A DNA stretch of 64,000 nucleotides from Desulfoferrobacter suflitae (GTDB lineage: Bacteria; Desulfobacterota; Syntrophobacteria; Syntrophobacterales; Syntrophobacteraceae), in contig NZ_JAIBKA010000001.1 in the NCBI RefSeq assembly GCF_022603395.1, forward strand, positions 310,001 through 374,000. Direction: 5' to 3'. How positions within the stretch are numbered: the stretch's first letter is position 1; every line of letters begins with the position of its first letter. Position numbers and translations under genes: made by a program. The notes beneath the pieces were generated by a model, which saw only the letters and a program-made list of their open reading frames with translations, had not been told where the DNA came from and did no database searches. Below are positions 8,513 to 15,937 of the stretch, piece after piece.

Positions 8513-10153
8513 TTAATCAAGAGTCAGCAGAAACACGGGAATTATCGCTCGGCCGAACATGGATTCATAGGCACCCACGTCCACCCTGCCTTTTAAGATG
8601 CGCGCATTCCCTTCGAAATCCTCGCTTGGAATCTCGGGCGCCGTGTTGAGCCCTCTATTGATACAGGGAGAAGAGCAATCCAGATGGTAGTCCCCATCTA
8701 CCCAGACATCATCTGCAGTATCTCCGGGAGTTCCGGCATCGTCCCAATAACCGGTTGCGATAAACCGGGGATCGGCATCCAGGTTACCTGCTCCAAAATC
8801 CCAGGGAGCAGAAAGACTGGTGTAATTGTTGTGGTAGCCGTAGGCAGTGCCAAGGGCCAAGGTGATATCATCGCCGCTATTTCCCCGAATGATATTGTTG
8901 TAGACATACAGGTTGTGTTCATCCGAGTTGAGATAAGCCCCCCCATAGCTGAAGGCACTGTTCTGCGTGATGGTGTTGTTGGTGAGTGTGACGGCGCCTG
9001 TGGCGCCTCCCACGTTTGTGGCAGAGTCGCACTTCAGGCCGCCGTAGGAGTTGACAGCCACATTCCCGGCGACCACGTTGTTGACCACACGGATGGAGCC
9101 GGCTGTCCCGGAGAGTGCAAAAGATTTGGCAAGTACTCCACCACTGTAGGAAGCCTTATTCCCCGATACATTGTTCCCCGTGAGAAAGATAGCACCGGCA
9201 GCACCCATATGTGTATAGGTGTTGGCGTATGCTGCGCCACCGTGCTGGCCGACGACATTGGCGCCAAGAGTGTTTTTCTCGATGGTAACCCCACCGGCGC
9301 CGGTATATCCATTCGATGTGGCATACAATCCCCCGCCGCTGCCGTCACTGGTGTTTTCAGTCAAGATGTTTTCCCGGACGCTGATATTGTCCGCTGCACC
9401 AGAGACTGAATGAGATTGACCGTATATTCCCCCGCCATGATTGCCGGCATGGTTTTCCGTAAACGTGTTTTTTTCTATGGTGACGGGTCCTGACGATCCT
9501 GGATCGGCATAGCTTGAGGCAATTATCCCTCCGCCATTTTCACCGGAGCTGTTTTGTGCAAAAGCATTATGGGTGATGGTGATCATGCCTGCACCGGCTT
9601 TGCCATACGATCTGGCATCTGCCCCCCCGCCCCCGCCCGGGGCGGTGTTCCCAGTGAAGATGTTGTTCGTGACAATGACATCGTTACCCCTCCCTGAATC
9701 GGAATCGGAGTCGGAATGGGCAGATAACCCTCCGCCACTGCCCAAAGCGGCACGGCCGTTACGGATGGTGAATCCGTCCACGGTAACGTTGCCTCCGTTG
9801 GAATTTTCAAGCACCAGAACCCTCCCGCTGCCGCCGCCATCGAGAATGGTGCTCGCGGGATCAATCACCCGGGTGGCGCATCCCGTACCGGGTGTGTATC
9901 CGCCGCGCAAAATAATAGAGTAGCCCTGGTTCGAGTAGCTGGTAAAGTGTCCGGTGTAGGTTCCCCGAGCCACCTTAATCAGATCGGGAGCTCCATTTCC
10001 TGTCGCAAAATCCAAGGCGCTCTGAAGGTCCGTAAAATCTCCACTGCCGCCGTGATCCACACAACGGGTTATCAGTTGCGCTGCCCATGCGCTCTCGTTC
10101 TCAATGACCACTGAGGTAACACTCAGAAAAATCAGCAGCAATGCTTTTTTCAT
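8513..10153 (-). CDS. Secreted right-handed parallel beta-helix protein (choice-of-anchor Q-like)
   Basis: A 546-residue exported protein. ATG 10153 follows AGGAG and starts a signal peptide (MKKALLLIFLS, cleavage near SAWA). The body is a series of turns with recurring N(N/T)xFTxN and GGG(I/L/A) motifs, typical of right-handed parallel beta-helices and resembling polymorphic outer-membrane repeats. The C-terminus (HLDCSSPCINRG, then GRVDVGAYES) matches the end of choice-of-anchor Q proteins. A short hydrophobic tail follows. No catalytic carbohydrate-lyase residues could be assigned, so binding or adhesion is as likely as polysaccharide cleavage. It stands alone in its operon. Confidence 0.85.
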   Translation of the reverse strand: MKKALLLIFLSVTSVVIENESAWAAQLITRCVDHGGSGDFTDLQSALDFATGNGAPDLIKVARGTYTGHFTSYSNQGYSIILRGGYTPGTGCATRVIDPASTILDGGGSGRVLVLENSNGGNVTVDGFTIRNGRAALGSGGGLSAHSDSDSDSGRGNDVIVTNNIFTGNTAPGGGGGADARSYGKAGAGMITITHNAFAQNSSGENGGGIIASSYADPGSSGPVTIEKNTFTENHAGNHGGGIYGQSHSVSGAADNISVRENILTENTSDGSGGGLYATSNGYTGAGGVTIEKNTLGANVVGQHGGAAYANTYTHMGAAGAIFLTGNNVSGNKASYSGGVLAKSFALSGTAGSIRVVNNVVAGNVAVNSYGGLKCDSATNVGGATGAVTLTNNTITQNSAFSYGGAYLNSDEHNLYVYNNIIRGNSGDDITLALGTAYGYHNNYTSLSAPWDFGAGNLDADPRFIATGYWDDAGTPGDTADDVWVDGDYHLDCSSPCINRGLNTAPEIPSEDFEGNARILKGRVDVGAYESMFGRAIIPVFLLTLD

Positions 10154-10596
10154 CTCCGCTCCTCCCGATTGGTTGAGACCGCGGCCCCCCATGAGCCACA
10201 GGGCCGGACTGTTTCAACATGAGTATACCCGCTACTGGACAAAAAGCGGGTTTTCGGCCGGCAGCTATCACATGAAAGTCTGAAAAAGAGCGGGCGTTGA
10301 GTCCTCCGAAAAGAAGGCAGAGCCTGCGAGAACTGACCGGCAGGGCCAATAAGCAGATGAGGCAGGAGGTGAGGTGGCCGCATGAAACCACCCGATGCGC
10401 ATACGCCGCCGTTGCATCAACGCGAATACTCTTTAATCCTTGCAACTTTACATATGAGACTACGGAAGCAGACATTCTCTGTCAAACAAAAACGGTGATC
10501 GTCCGTCGCCACAGCTCAGCCCTGTCCGTAACCCGTATCAGTATACCTTGAACTGAACTCTGATCTTTCCGTCAGGGCAGAGGTTTCTAGGCCAGG
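10154..10596. other. Intergenic region, no gene recognised
   Basis: About 440 bp between the beta-helix gene start and the end of the Mrp-like module. No coding frame with a ribosome-binding site was found. It should contain the beta-helix promoter and the end of the antiporter transcript. The only structure seen is the hairpin at 10227-10251. I checked for a c-di-GMP riboswitch by eye and saw no match. Confidence 0.5.
10227..10254 (+). terminator. Hairpin with short T run
   Basis: A 7-bp perfect stem, ACCCGCT (10227-10233) with AGCGGGT (10245-10251), and an 11-nt loop, followed by TTT on the plus strand. No plus-strand gene precedes it. On the minus strand it sits in the leader of the beta-helix gene, where it may act as an mRNA structure rather than a terminator. 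Confidence 0.3.
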
Positions 10597-11259
10597 CTAA
10601 AGCAGTCCGCGATAGCGGATAAAGGTCAACACGATGGTCCAGGCTCCGAAGGTCACCTTGAGTGCGATCAGAACATTCAACAGAGGAATAAAGACATTGT
10701 CGAGGGGCACCCAAACCGGTTGGGCAAGCATCCTCAGACCGGACAAGCTCAAAATCGCCAGCAGCAGGAAAACCAGCACAGTCGCTTTCTCCCAGCCGCC
10801 GATATGCCATTTGACGTAGTGCTCGACCAGAACTGATGCCTCGGTGGTTATGGCCACCAGCCCGATGGCGGTGCCTCCAGCCACTCCCGCTGCGAATGCG
10901 CCGCCCGGCGCCAGGTGCCCTCGGAGGGACAGCTCCAGCGCCACCAACGCGGCCACCATGGCTCCAGTGCGAGCCACGATGACGGTGGTGTCGTCGGAAA
11001 TATGAACAATTTCTTCCTTGGCTTCATGATGAGACAGGTAGTGTTGAACACCGAGCACCGCAATGGTGAAAACAAAGACTTCAAAAATGGTGTCATAGAG
11101 CCGGTTGCGCAATAGAATACCGGTCACCGCGTTAGGAATGGCGGCTTCCCCGGCAATCGTCGCCGCGATATCCAAAGGCGGCAACTGCACATTGGTCGGC
11201 GTCCAGGCGATGCAGCCAAAGATGGCCGCAATCACAGCGGCGTAGACCCAGCGCATCAT
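10597..11259 (-). CDS. Mrp-like subunit: MbhE-like plus MnhB-like domains
   Basis: A 220-residue membrane protein, last gene of the MrpA-less module. The first ~75 residues (VTGILLRNRLYDTIFEVFVF) resemble the MbhE portion found at the C-terminus of large MrpA proteins. Residues ~95-220 contain the MnhB signature (GAMVAALVALELSLRGHLAPGG and GGAFAAGVAGGTAIG-type glycine-rich helix). In standard Mrp complexes these two parts are separate proteins. ATG 11259 follows GAGGAG at 8 nt. It should form part of the membrane scaffold of a Na+/H+ antiporter or ion-coupling module. Start codon choice among ATG 11259, ATG 11256 and TTG 11265 is uncertain. Confidence 0.82.
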   Translation of the reverse strand: MMRWVYAAVIAAIFGCIAWTPTNVQLPPLDIAATIAGEAAIPNAVTGILLRNRLYDTIFEVFVFTIAVLGVQHYLSHHEAKEEIVHISDDTTVIVARTGAMVAALVALELSLRGHLAPGGAFAAGVAGGTAIGLVAITTEASVLVEHYVKWHIGGWEKATVLVFLLLAILSLSGLRMLAQPVWVPLDNVFIPLLNVLIALKVTFGAWTIVLTFIRYRGLL

Positions 11260-11314
11260 GGGCAATTCTCCTCAGTGTTACACTAACAGGCTGTCTGCAC
11301 ACGGGTTCAAATTG

Positions 11315-11380
11315 CAACTCCGTCATTCCAACGAATGCCAAAATCCAGTACCCCTGCTTGGTTGCGAATTCCCATTTGGA
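11315..11380. repeat. Dispersed repeat copy (GTCATTCC...AATCCAG type)
   Basis: The stretch containing CTCCGTCATTCCAACGAATG and AAATCCAGTA resembles the widespread proteobacterial repeat usually seen as CGTCATTCCggcgaaagccGGAATCCAG, whose spurious translations include GYW(I/L)AF(A/V)GMT. This copy is degenerate in the central palindrome. It contains the stop codon of the upstream MbhD-like gene and supplies its last residues. Identification rests on pattern memory, not on a search. Confidence 0.55.
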
Positions 11381-11985
11381 CCGGCATGATGCAAGCCCGA
11401 GGTTCTCGCAGAGGCTCCCAGGGTGCAAACGAACAGTTCGGCCTCAGCAAAAAAACTCTTCATCTTCCTGCCGATGGAATCACCGTGACGCGCCAGACAA
11501 ACTGCATGGGCGGCGTCCCGCGGAGGTTCAACGAAGGTCAGGTGTGAGGTTTTTTCCGCAACCAGGCCGGCGGGCCCGTAAACGGCGTCAATGGCGCCTT
11601 TCTGCAACGCGTCCAACAGCGACTCCCAGTCATCAAAATAGAGATAGCGCAGCGCCAGCTCATGGTGTGCGCAGAACAGGCGAACGGGTTCAAACATCGG
11701 GCTGCAGGCCGGCCCGTCCGGCTCCACACCAAAGTCTGCCACCCAGCCGAATCGCAGCACCATGGAGGAACGGACGGCGATGGCATACAGCAGTATGGTC
11801 AGCAAGGTACCAATCAGGGCTTCGGTCAGCGCGACGTCGGGGGCACCAAGCAGAGCATAAATCAGGGTTGCGGCCACACCCATGATGCCTCTCGAGATCA
11901 GGGCGAAATAAGGCCTTCTCTGTATGACCGTAAACAATGCCGTGATAGGCAGCAAGGCAACTATGGCCAGTTCGATATAATTCAC
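11323..11985 (-). CDS. MbhD-like (MrpA C-terminal) subunit with extra C-terminal domain
   Basis: A 220-residue protein starting at GTG 11985, which overlaps the mnhG-like stop by four bases (GTGA). Residues 1-75 contain the MbhD/DUF4040 signature RGIMGVAATLIYALLGAPDVALTEA, normally found in the C-terminal part of MrpA. Residues ~80-200 are soluble and resemble a piece of a type 2 periplasmic-binding fold: DDWESLLDALQKGAIDAVYGP, then a hydrophobic strand and ARHGDSIGRKMKSFF. The last ~20 residues come from a dispersed repeat, so the native end has probably been replaced. The extra domain's function is unknown. Confidence 0.78.
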   Translation of the reverse strand: MNYIELAIVALLPITALFTVIQRRPYFALISRGIMGVAATLIYALLGAPDVALTEALIGTLLTILLYAIAVRSSMVLRFGWVADFGVEPDGPACSPMFEPVRLFCAHHELALRYLYFDDWESLLDALQKGAIDAVYGPAGLVAEKTSHLTFVEPPRDAAHAVCLARHGDSIGRKMKSFFAEAELFVCTLGASARTSGLHHAGPNGNSQPSRGTGFWHSLE

Positions 11986-12257
11986 GAATCGCTCCGCCTG
12001 GCAACCGATTTGGCCAAAATAAAGGCAAGCATAACACCCCAGAAGAGGATTGATCCCAGCGGCAGCAGCAAATTGTGCCATTGGGCGGGTGAGCGCAGCA
12101 GCAATCCGACGACGATGAAAAGCGAGCCGAGGGTGTCCGAAATGCCCAAAGCGTGCAGCTTCCAGAGGTAGGATTTGTTGCCCGGCAGCTTCGCGGTGCC
12201 CCACAGCCAGAACAAAACGCCCACCGCCACCATGGCCGTGCCCATAATCAGTCGCAT
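11982..12257 (-). CDS. MnhG/MrpG-like antiporter subunit
   Basis: A 91-residue membrane protein with three predicted helices and the MnhG-type motif WKLHALGISDTLGSLFIVVGLLL. It belongs to the MrpA-less module, overlapping the genes on both sides (about 10 bp with mnhF-like, 4 bp with the MbhD-like gene). Family members are small structural subunits of the Mrp membrane complex. A longer alternative frame upstream is not credible because it would overwrite mnhF. Compared with the MrpG of the full operon at 16903-17289 it lacks the ~35-residue hydrophilic C-terminal tail. Confidence 0.85.
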   Translation of the reverse strand: MRLIMGTAMVAVGVLFWLWGTAKLPGNKSYLWKLHALGISDTLGSLFIVVGLLLRSPAQWHNLLLPLGSILFWGVMLAFILAKSVARRSDS

Positions 12258-12505
12258 CTGTCTTCCAATCGTTTCAGTAAATGCGCCAGCAGCATGAGGT
12301 CCGCGTTGCCCAGGCTTAGGGCGACCACCGCCACCAACCCAATCATCGAATCGTCCCGCAAAACGGAAAAGACGATCACAATGACAGCGGCCTTAGTCGA
12401 GACGCTGGCATAGCACAGCATCTGCTCCCAGATATCCCCGCAGCGGACCGAATGGACAATGGGAATGAGCAGCGCCAAGAGCATCAAGGCCATCAAGTAC
12501 ATCAT
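12248..12505 (-). CDS. MnhF/MrpF-like antiporter subunit
   Basis: An 85-residue three-helix membrane protein of the MnhF family: an N-terminal hydrophobic helix (MALMLLALLIPIVHSVRCGD), a second helix with KAAVIVIVFSVLRDD and a third, GLVAVVALSLGNADLML. It starts with ATG 12505, overlapping the mnhE-like stop (ATGA). It should pack with the E, G and B-like subunits in a cation-translocating complex. The typical conserved RGPTxxDR segment of other MrpF proteins is replaced by RCGDIWEQM, an unusual feature of this module. Confidence 0.8.
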   Translation of the reverse strand: MMYLMALMLLALLIPIVHSVRCGDIWEQMLCYASVSTKAAVIVIVFSVLRDDSMIGLVAVVALSLGNADLMLLAHLLKRLEDRCD

Positions 12506-12885
12506 GATCGAGTCTTCCGCTCAAGTTCATGAACATTTATTTTTTCTTCCGATACTTCGCTGATGGCAAGAGACTTGGGAGTGAGCGTGATCAGGAATAC
12601 TGCTTCGAACACTTTCCAGGCATTGCCGGACTCTTCGAGTCGATCGCTGTAGATGCGTTCATAGCGGTGCGGCAAGACCATGATCTGGATTGCCTGACCG
12701 ACGGCTGCCGGCAGCATGGTCAAAATTCGAATCCCGGTGACGGACATTCGCCAGGCAGACACCTTATGTTTCGGCAGAAAGGCGACGGCCACCGAAGCCA
12801 GTGCCCCAACGGTGAGATTCACCCAGGAAAAATCGGCCGTCAACAAGACCCAAAAGAGAAAGCTTAGCAATATCGGCCCACTCAT
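12502..12885 (-). CDS. MnhE/MrpE-like antiporter subunit
   Basis: A 127-residue protein with the MnhE pattern: an N-terminal helix (ILLSFLFWVLLTADFSWVN), a second helix (GALASVAVAFL) and a C-terminal soluble part with AVFLITLTPKSLAI, equivalent to the [16 protein letters not shown] motif of the full-operon MrpE. It overlaps the D-like gene upstream by 4 bp (ATGA) and the F-like gene downstream by 4 bp, so the module is tightly coupled. MrpE subunits are needed for complex assembly; no separate catalytic role is known. Confidence 0.85.
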   Translation of the reverse strand: MSGPILLSFLFWVLLTADFSWVNLTVGALASVAVAFLPKHKVSAWRMSVTGIRILTMLPAAVGQAIQIMVLPHRYERIYSDRLEESGNAWKVFEAVFLITLTPKSLAISEVSEEKINVHELERKTRS

Positions 12886-14309
12886 GGCATTACTCCAAAC
12901 AGCAGAAGAATCAACAGCATCACACAGGTCATACCCACTAGATGTTCGAAATGCTCCCAGTCCGCCGGCAGTTCAATCCGGTTCAACCGCCCGAGAAACA
13001 AGCGGTGCAGCAGCCAGCCGACAAGCAACGTGATGGCGGCTTTGGCCCAGTCGGAGAAAGCTTCCGGTACACCAATGATTCCAAACAGCAGCATGATACC
13101 GGTCAGGAACAATAACGCCTGCCAGTGATCCAGCGACCCTGGCTGCGCATCACGCTCACGCACGGGCAAAAACAAGAGACGTGCCAGCAGCCCGGCGGTG
13201 CACGTCGCCGCCGCCAGCATGACCCAATACTGCCACGAGACGAGGGATTGAAAGACCGCGGTTTTTGCGTTGAAGCCGACCATCAGGGGCACCCCGCAAA
13301 TGGACAGGCCGGCGGCGGTCAGCGCTGTCATAGAGATTGCTGAAACACCGTTCTCCCGCAACGTTGGCAAATCTCGCGTGGGCAGATTCGCAGTGGCAAG
13401 AAACAGTGAGGCTTTCGCCACTCCGTGGCCGAAGGCATACAGGGCTCCAGCCGCGGGCGCAACCAGAACAAAGCCCACCTGGGACAGGGTGGAGCACGCC
13501 AGAAAGCGCTTGATATCGCGCTCAAAGGCGGCCAAAGTGATACCCAGCACGGCAGCGCAAATGCCTATAACGCTGACCACGGAGCCCAACCCGGGGGAGA
13601 GCTCAGCCAATCGAATGAGAGGCAGCAGGCCCATTTTGACCACCACACCCGAAAGTATGGCCGACACCGGGGTTTCTGCCTGCGAGTGAGCATGGGGCAG
13701 CCACAGCCCCGGCAGAAACACCCCGCCTTTGACCAGCAGACCGGTGATGATCAGCAGCGAAGCGGCATGCGGCGCTTCTGTCAGGCTTGCCAGGGCAAAA
13801 TCTCCTGAGGATTCATAAACCATGATGGTTCCGATCAGAAAAAAGAGCATGCCGATGTTGCTCAGAAAAAGGTAGCGCAGCGCGTTCCACAAATGCCGGT
13901 CCTTCAGCGTGCAGCCGATCATCAGAAAGGCAATGATGGTAGTGAGCTCCAGCACCACGTAGAGATTGAACAGGTCGTCTGCAACAAAGCATGCATTCAG
14001 CGACCCGTGCAGGAAAGCCATCAACATCAGGAAGAAGGGAAGGCGCTTGCGCTGGATGATGTAGATCAGCACAGCGGTAAACACCACACCATTGGTGAGC
14101 ATGAACCACGCGGCGGTGGGATCGGCCATGATGGCGACACCATAGCTGTCGATCAGATGGTAGCGCAGGGTGATCCCAGCAAGGATAATGAACAGACTGC
14201 TGCTGCAGGTCAGCAGAAAGCTCAGCAGCAGCATCCCCACAGCGATCCGCGGAATGAGAACACCAATGACACCGGCAGCAAGCGGGCCGAGAACCAGAGC
14301 AAACAGCAT
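12882..14309 (-). CDS. MnhD/MrpD-like (NuoM/NuoN-family) antiporter subunit
   Basis: A 475-residue polytopic protein of the proton-antiporter family. The key transmembrane Glu is in LYVVLELTTIIAFLMIG (about residue 120), and lysines needed for proton transfer are in GLLVKGGVFLPGLWLPHAHS and SGVVVKMGLLP. It is the only large antiporter subunit in this module, because no MrpA/NuoL-like gene accompanies it. The ATG at 14309 directly abuts the stop of the mnhC-like gene. Function is inferred as the ion-translocating unit. Divergence from the MrpD at 18089-19600 suggests that the two operons are not a recent duplication. Confidence 0.9.
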   Translation of the reverse strand: MLFALVLGPLAAGVIGVLIPRIAVGMLLLSFLLTCSSSLFIILAGITLRYHLIDSYGVAIMADPTAAWFMLTNGVVFTAVLIYIIQRKRLPFFLMLMAFLHGSLNACFVADDLFNLYVVLELTTIIAFLMIGCTLKDRHLWNALRYLFLSNIGMLFFLIGTIMVYESSGDFALASLTEAPHAASLLIITGLLVKGGVFLPGLWLPHAHSQAETPVSAILSGVVVKMGLLPLIRLAELSPGLGSVVSVIGICAAVLGITLAAFERDIKRFLACSTLSQVGFVLVAPAAGALYAFGHGVAKASLFLATANLPTRDLPTLRENGVSAISMTALTAAGLSICGVPLMVGFNAKTAVFQSLVSWQYWVMLAAATCTAGLLARLLFLPVRERDAQPGSLDHWQALLFLTGIMLLFGIIGVPEAFSDWAKAAITLLVGWLLHRLFLGRLNRIELPADWEHFEHLVGMTCVMLLILLLFGVMP

Positions 14310-14651
14310 TCAGTCCTCTCTGTACCTTTCAATCTCTTTGACATCAAGGGTGGGAAACCGCTTCGCAAGGGAAATAGCGCAAACGAGCAGCAATGCGACG
14401 ATGGAAAATCCAATCACTATAGAAGTGAGTACGACCGCCTGCGGAACAGGGTCGGCATAGGGACTGGCAGGGTTTGTAACGATGGTCGGCGCGCGCCGTC
14501 CGGACCGGGCCGCGGTGAACACAAACAGGCTTATGATGCCGGTGCTCATGACGTCCAAAGAGAGAATCCGCAACAGCAAGTTTCGTTTAAACAACACCCC
14601 TACCAACCCGATAACGATGGTCATCAGTATCATGATCTTCATGGGTTGCAT
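14310..14651 (-). CDS. MnhC/MrpC-like (NuoK-family) antiporter subunit
   Basis: A 113-residue NuoK-like protein with three helices and the family segment ASPYADPVPQAVVLTSIVIGFS, equivalent to [19 protein letters not shown] in the full-operon MrpC. ATG 14651 follows GAGAGG at 9 nt. It is the first gene of the module (C-D-E-F-G-MbhD-MbhE/B). The divergent psiE-like gene starts 125 bp away, so the promoter probably lies in 14652-14776. Confidence 0.88.
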   Translation of the reverse strand: MQPMKIMILMTIVIGLVGVLFKRNLLLRILSLDVMSTGIISLFVFTAARSGRRAPTIVTNPASPYADPVPQAVVLTSIVIGFSIVALLLVCAISLAKRFPTLDVKEIERYRED

Positions 14652-14692
14652 GGCCTATCGCCTCTCTGTCCCTGTTGCAGTAGATCCCGTTG

Positions 14693-14745
14693 AATTGAAT
14701 TTACACTCGCATTGGAACATCTTATTTTAAAGATCGGAAGCAAAG
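14693..14745 (+). promoter_or_regulatory. Candidate promoter for the psiE-like gene
   Basis: In the divergent spacer, TTACAC followed after 16 nt by TATTTT resembles a sigma-70 -35/-10 pair upstream of the plus-strand gene. Both boxes are imperfect, so this is tentative. Confidence 0.25.
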
Positions 14746-14776
14746 AAAGAATCCTTTTTTCAAAGAGAAGTTAATC

Positions 14777-15331
14777 ATGGCACCTGAAAAGTCTGTCCCA
14801 AAAATTTCCGAGGAGTCTCTCTCATCCCATACGGATGACCCTTTCATCAACTTTCTGCATGCCATCATTCGGCTGGCGGTCAGAGTTCTGGCGGTACTGA
14901 TGATATTTGTCATCATCTGGGGGATCTGGGATGTCATCTATGTGCTTTATAACCAGCTGGGAGAACCCCCTTTTCTGCTGCTGAATATCAGCGACATCCT
15001 CAACACATTTGGCGCATTCATGGCGGTGCTGATCGCCATCGAAATATTCATGAACATCTCGCTGTACCTGAGAAAAGACGTCATACATGTCAAACTGGTG
15101 GTCGCGACCGCTCTCATGGCTGTCGCACGAAAGGTCATCATTTTTGACTTCAACAAACTGGACGCCCGGTACGTGTGGGCCACGGCCGCGGTCGTGCTCG
15201 CTCTGGGCATCACTTATTACCTGCTGATCAAAGAGGGCGAAACGGTCGTTTGCCAACCTGAAAATCTCAGCCCATTGCGGCACAACGAACAGGTTGCAGC
15301 GCAAGACTCACAGAGCAATCGAGTCGCTTGA
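14777..15331 (+). CDS. PsiE-like inner-membrane protein
   Basis: A 184-residue protein with four predicted helices between about residues 30 and 155 and the PsiE-family pattern (LNTFGAFMAVLIAIEIFMNI, then a helix with VVATALMAVARKVIIFD). The family is named for a phosphate-starvation-inducible E. coli gene of unknown mechanism. ATG 14777 follows AGAGAAG. It is transcribed divergently from the MrpA-less module, and the complete mrp operon lies on the other side of the next gene, so a link to ion homeostasis is possible but unproved. Confidence 0.82.
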   Translation: MAPEKSVPKISEESLSSHTDDPFINFLHAIIRLAVRVLAVLMIFVIIWGIWDVIYVLYNQLGEPPFLLLNISDILNTFGAFMAVLIAIEIFMNISLYLRKDVIHVKLVVATALMAVARKVIIFDFNKLDARYVWATAAVVLALGITYYLLIKEGETVVCQPENLSPLRHNEQVAAQDSQSNRVA

Positions 15332-15500
15332 ATCGCACGGGAGCTCCCCGCCGTTCCCATACTGCATTAACAAGTGTTTGATTTACTTATCTTTTTACGA
15401 TTTCTTCCGGTTTTTTGTAGACACGTGTAGTGCCTTCTTGATAAGTATACCTAAATTTGCTTCTACTTCATTTTGTTTGATGACCTCAACCCTTGGATAA

Positions 15501-15522
15501 GGGTGGGTGGGTGGTTGGGGGG
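15501..15522 (+). promoter_or_regulatory. G-quadruplex motif
   Basis: Four G runs (15501-15503, 15505-15507, 15509-15511 and 15517-15522) are separated by loops of 1, 1 and 5 nt on the plus strand, a canonical G3+ quadruplex pattern with short loops. It lies about 25 nt before the start of a small ORF and just after an AT-rich tract (about 15360-15480) that is unlike the rest of the window. In mRNA or DNA it could affect expression of the small ORF. Confidence 0.7.
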
Positions 15523-15547
15523 AAATCAAAGAAAGGGGGTGGATGCC

Positions 15548-15655
15548 ATGTGTAATCGAACACTGCGCAGGTATCTGGGAATGGTCTCACTCTTTTACAT
15601 TCTCGGCCTGGCGGCAGCGCTTGGCAGCATAGCCGTAGCCAGGTTGGGACTCTAA
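15548..15655 (+). CDS. Putative small single-pass membrane protein (35 aa)
   Basis: An ATG at 15548, preceded by a GGGGGTGG purine tract, opens a 35-codon frame ending in TAA. The peptide has a basic N-terminus (MCNRTLRRY), one hydrophobic helix rich in Gly and Ala (MVSLFYILGLAAALGSIAVA) and a short RLGL end, so it would sit in the inner membrane with its N-terminus inside. I do not recognise the family. Small peptides of this kind often accompany transporters or membrane enzymes, and Mrp-type operons lie on both sides. A chance ORF cannot be excluded. Confidence 0.5.
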   Translation: MCNRTLRRYLGMVSLFYILGLAAALGSIAVARLGL

Positions 15656-15668
15656 CAAGGAGCAGGTT

Positions 15669-15716
15669 ATGCCAGACGTTAACCTTGAAGACCAACAACA
15701 CATCCGTGACAGCTGA
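15669..15716 (+). CDS. Putative 15-codon leader ORF
   Basis: Thirteen bases after the small membrane ORF, a strong AAGGAGCAGG site precedes ATG 15669 and a 15-codon frame (MPDVNLEDQQHIRDS). Its last codons form the left arm of a 12-bp hairpin. It may be a leader peptide whose translation controls folding of that hairpin, or the start of a gene that has been lost. The peptide itself matches nothing I recognise. Confidence 0.35.
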   Translation: MPDVNLEDQQHIRDS

Positions 15717-15742
15717 AGGTTCCTTATCACCAGCTGTCACGG
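15704..15742 (+). terminator. Perfect 12-bp hairpin after the leader ORF
   Basis: CCGTGACAGCTG (15704-15715) and CAGCTGTCACGG (15731-15742) are exact reverse complements around a 15-nt loop. There is no T run afterwards, so it may be an attenuator, an mRNA-stability element or a protein-binding palindrome rather than a simple intrinsic terminator. The next gene starts about 195 bp downstream. Confidence 0.5.
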
Positions 15743-15937
15743 ACCCTTCCAGGCAAACCCTGAGCCATCCTTTTCTCTCCATTTCAACCGCATTTCATTC
15801 AGCCGGGCTTTGCACTGCCGCGGCAGACAGCCTTCAAATTCATTTGCAATATGCCAAAGTTTGGTTACTTTATTGCTGCATTGCGCGGCGGTGCGGGTAG
15901 CGGATCTGCTGCTGGACAGGATGAAGGAAACAGACGA

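Noticed and set aside
10154-10596. Riboswitch (c-di-GMP type) upstream of the beta-helix gene
   Set aside because: Hairpins are present but the conserved core of the aptamer could not be found on the minus strand.
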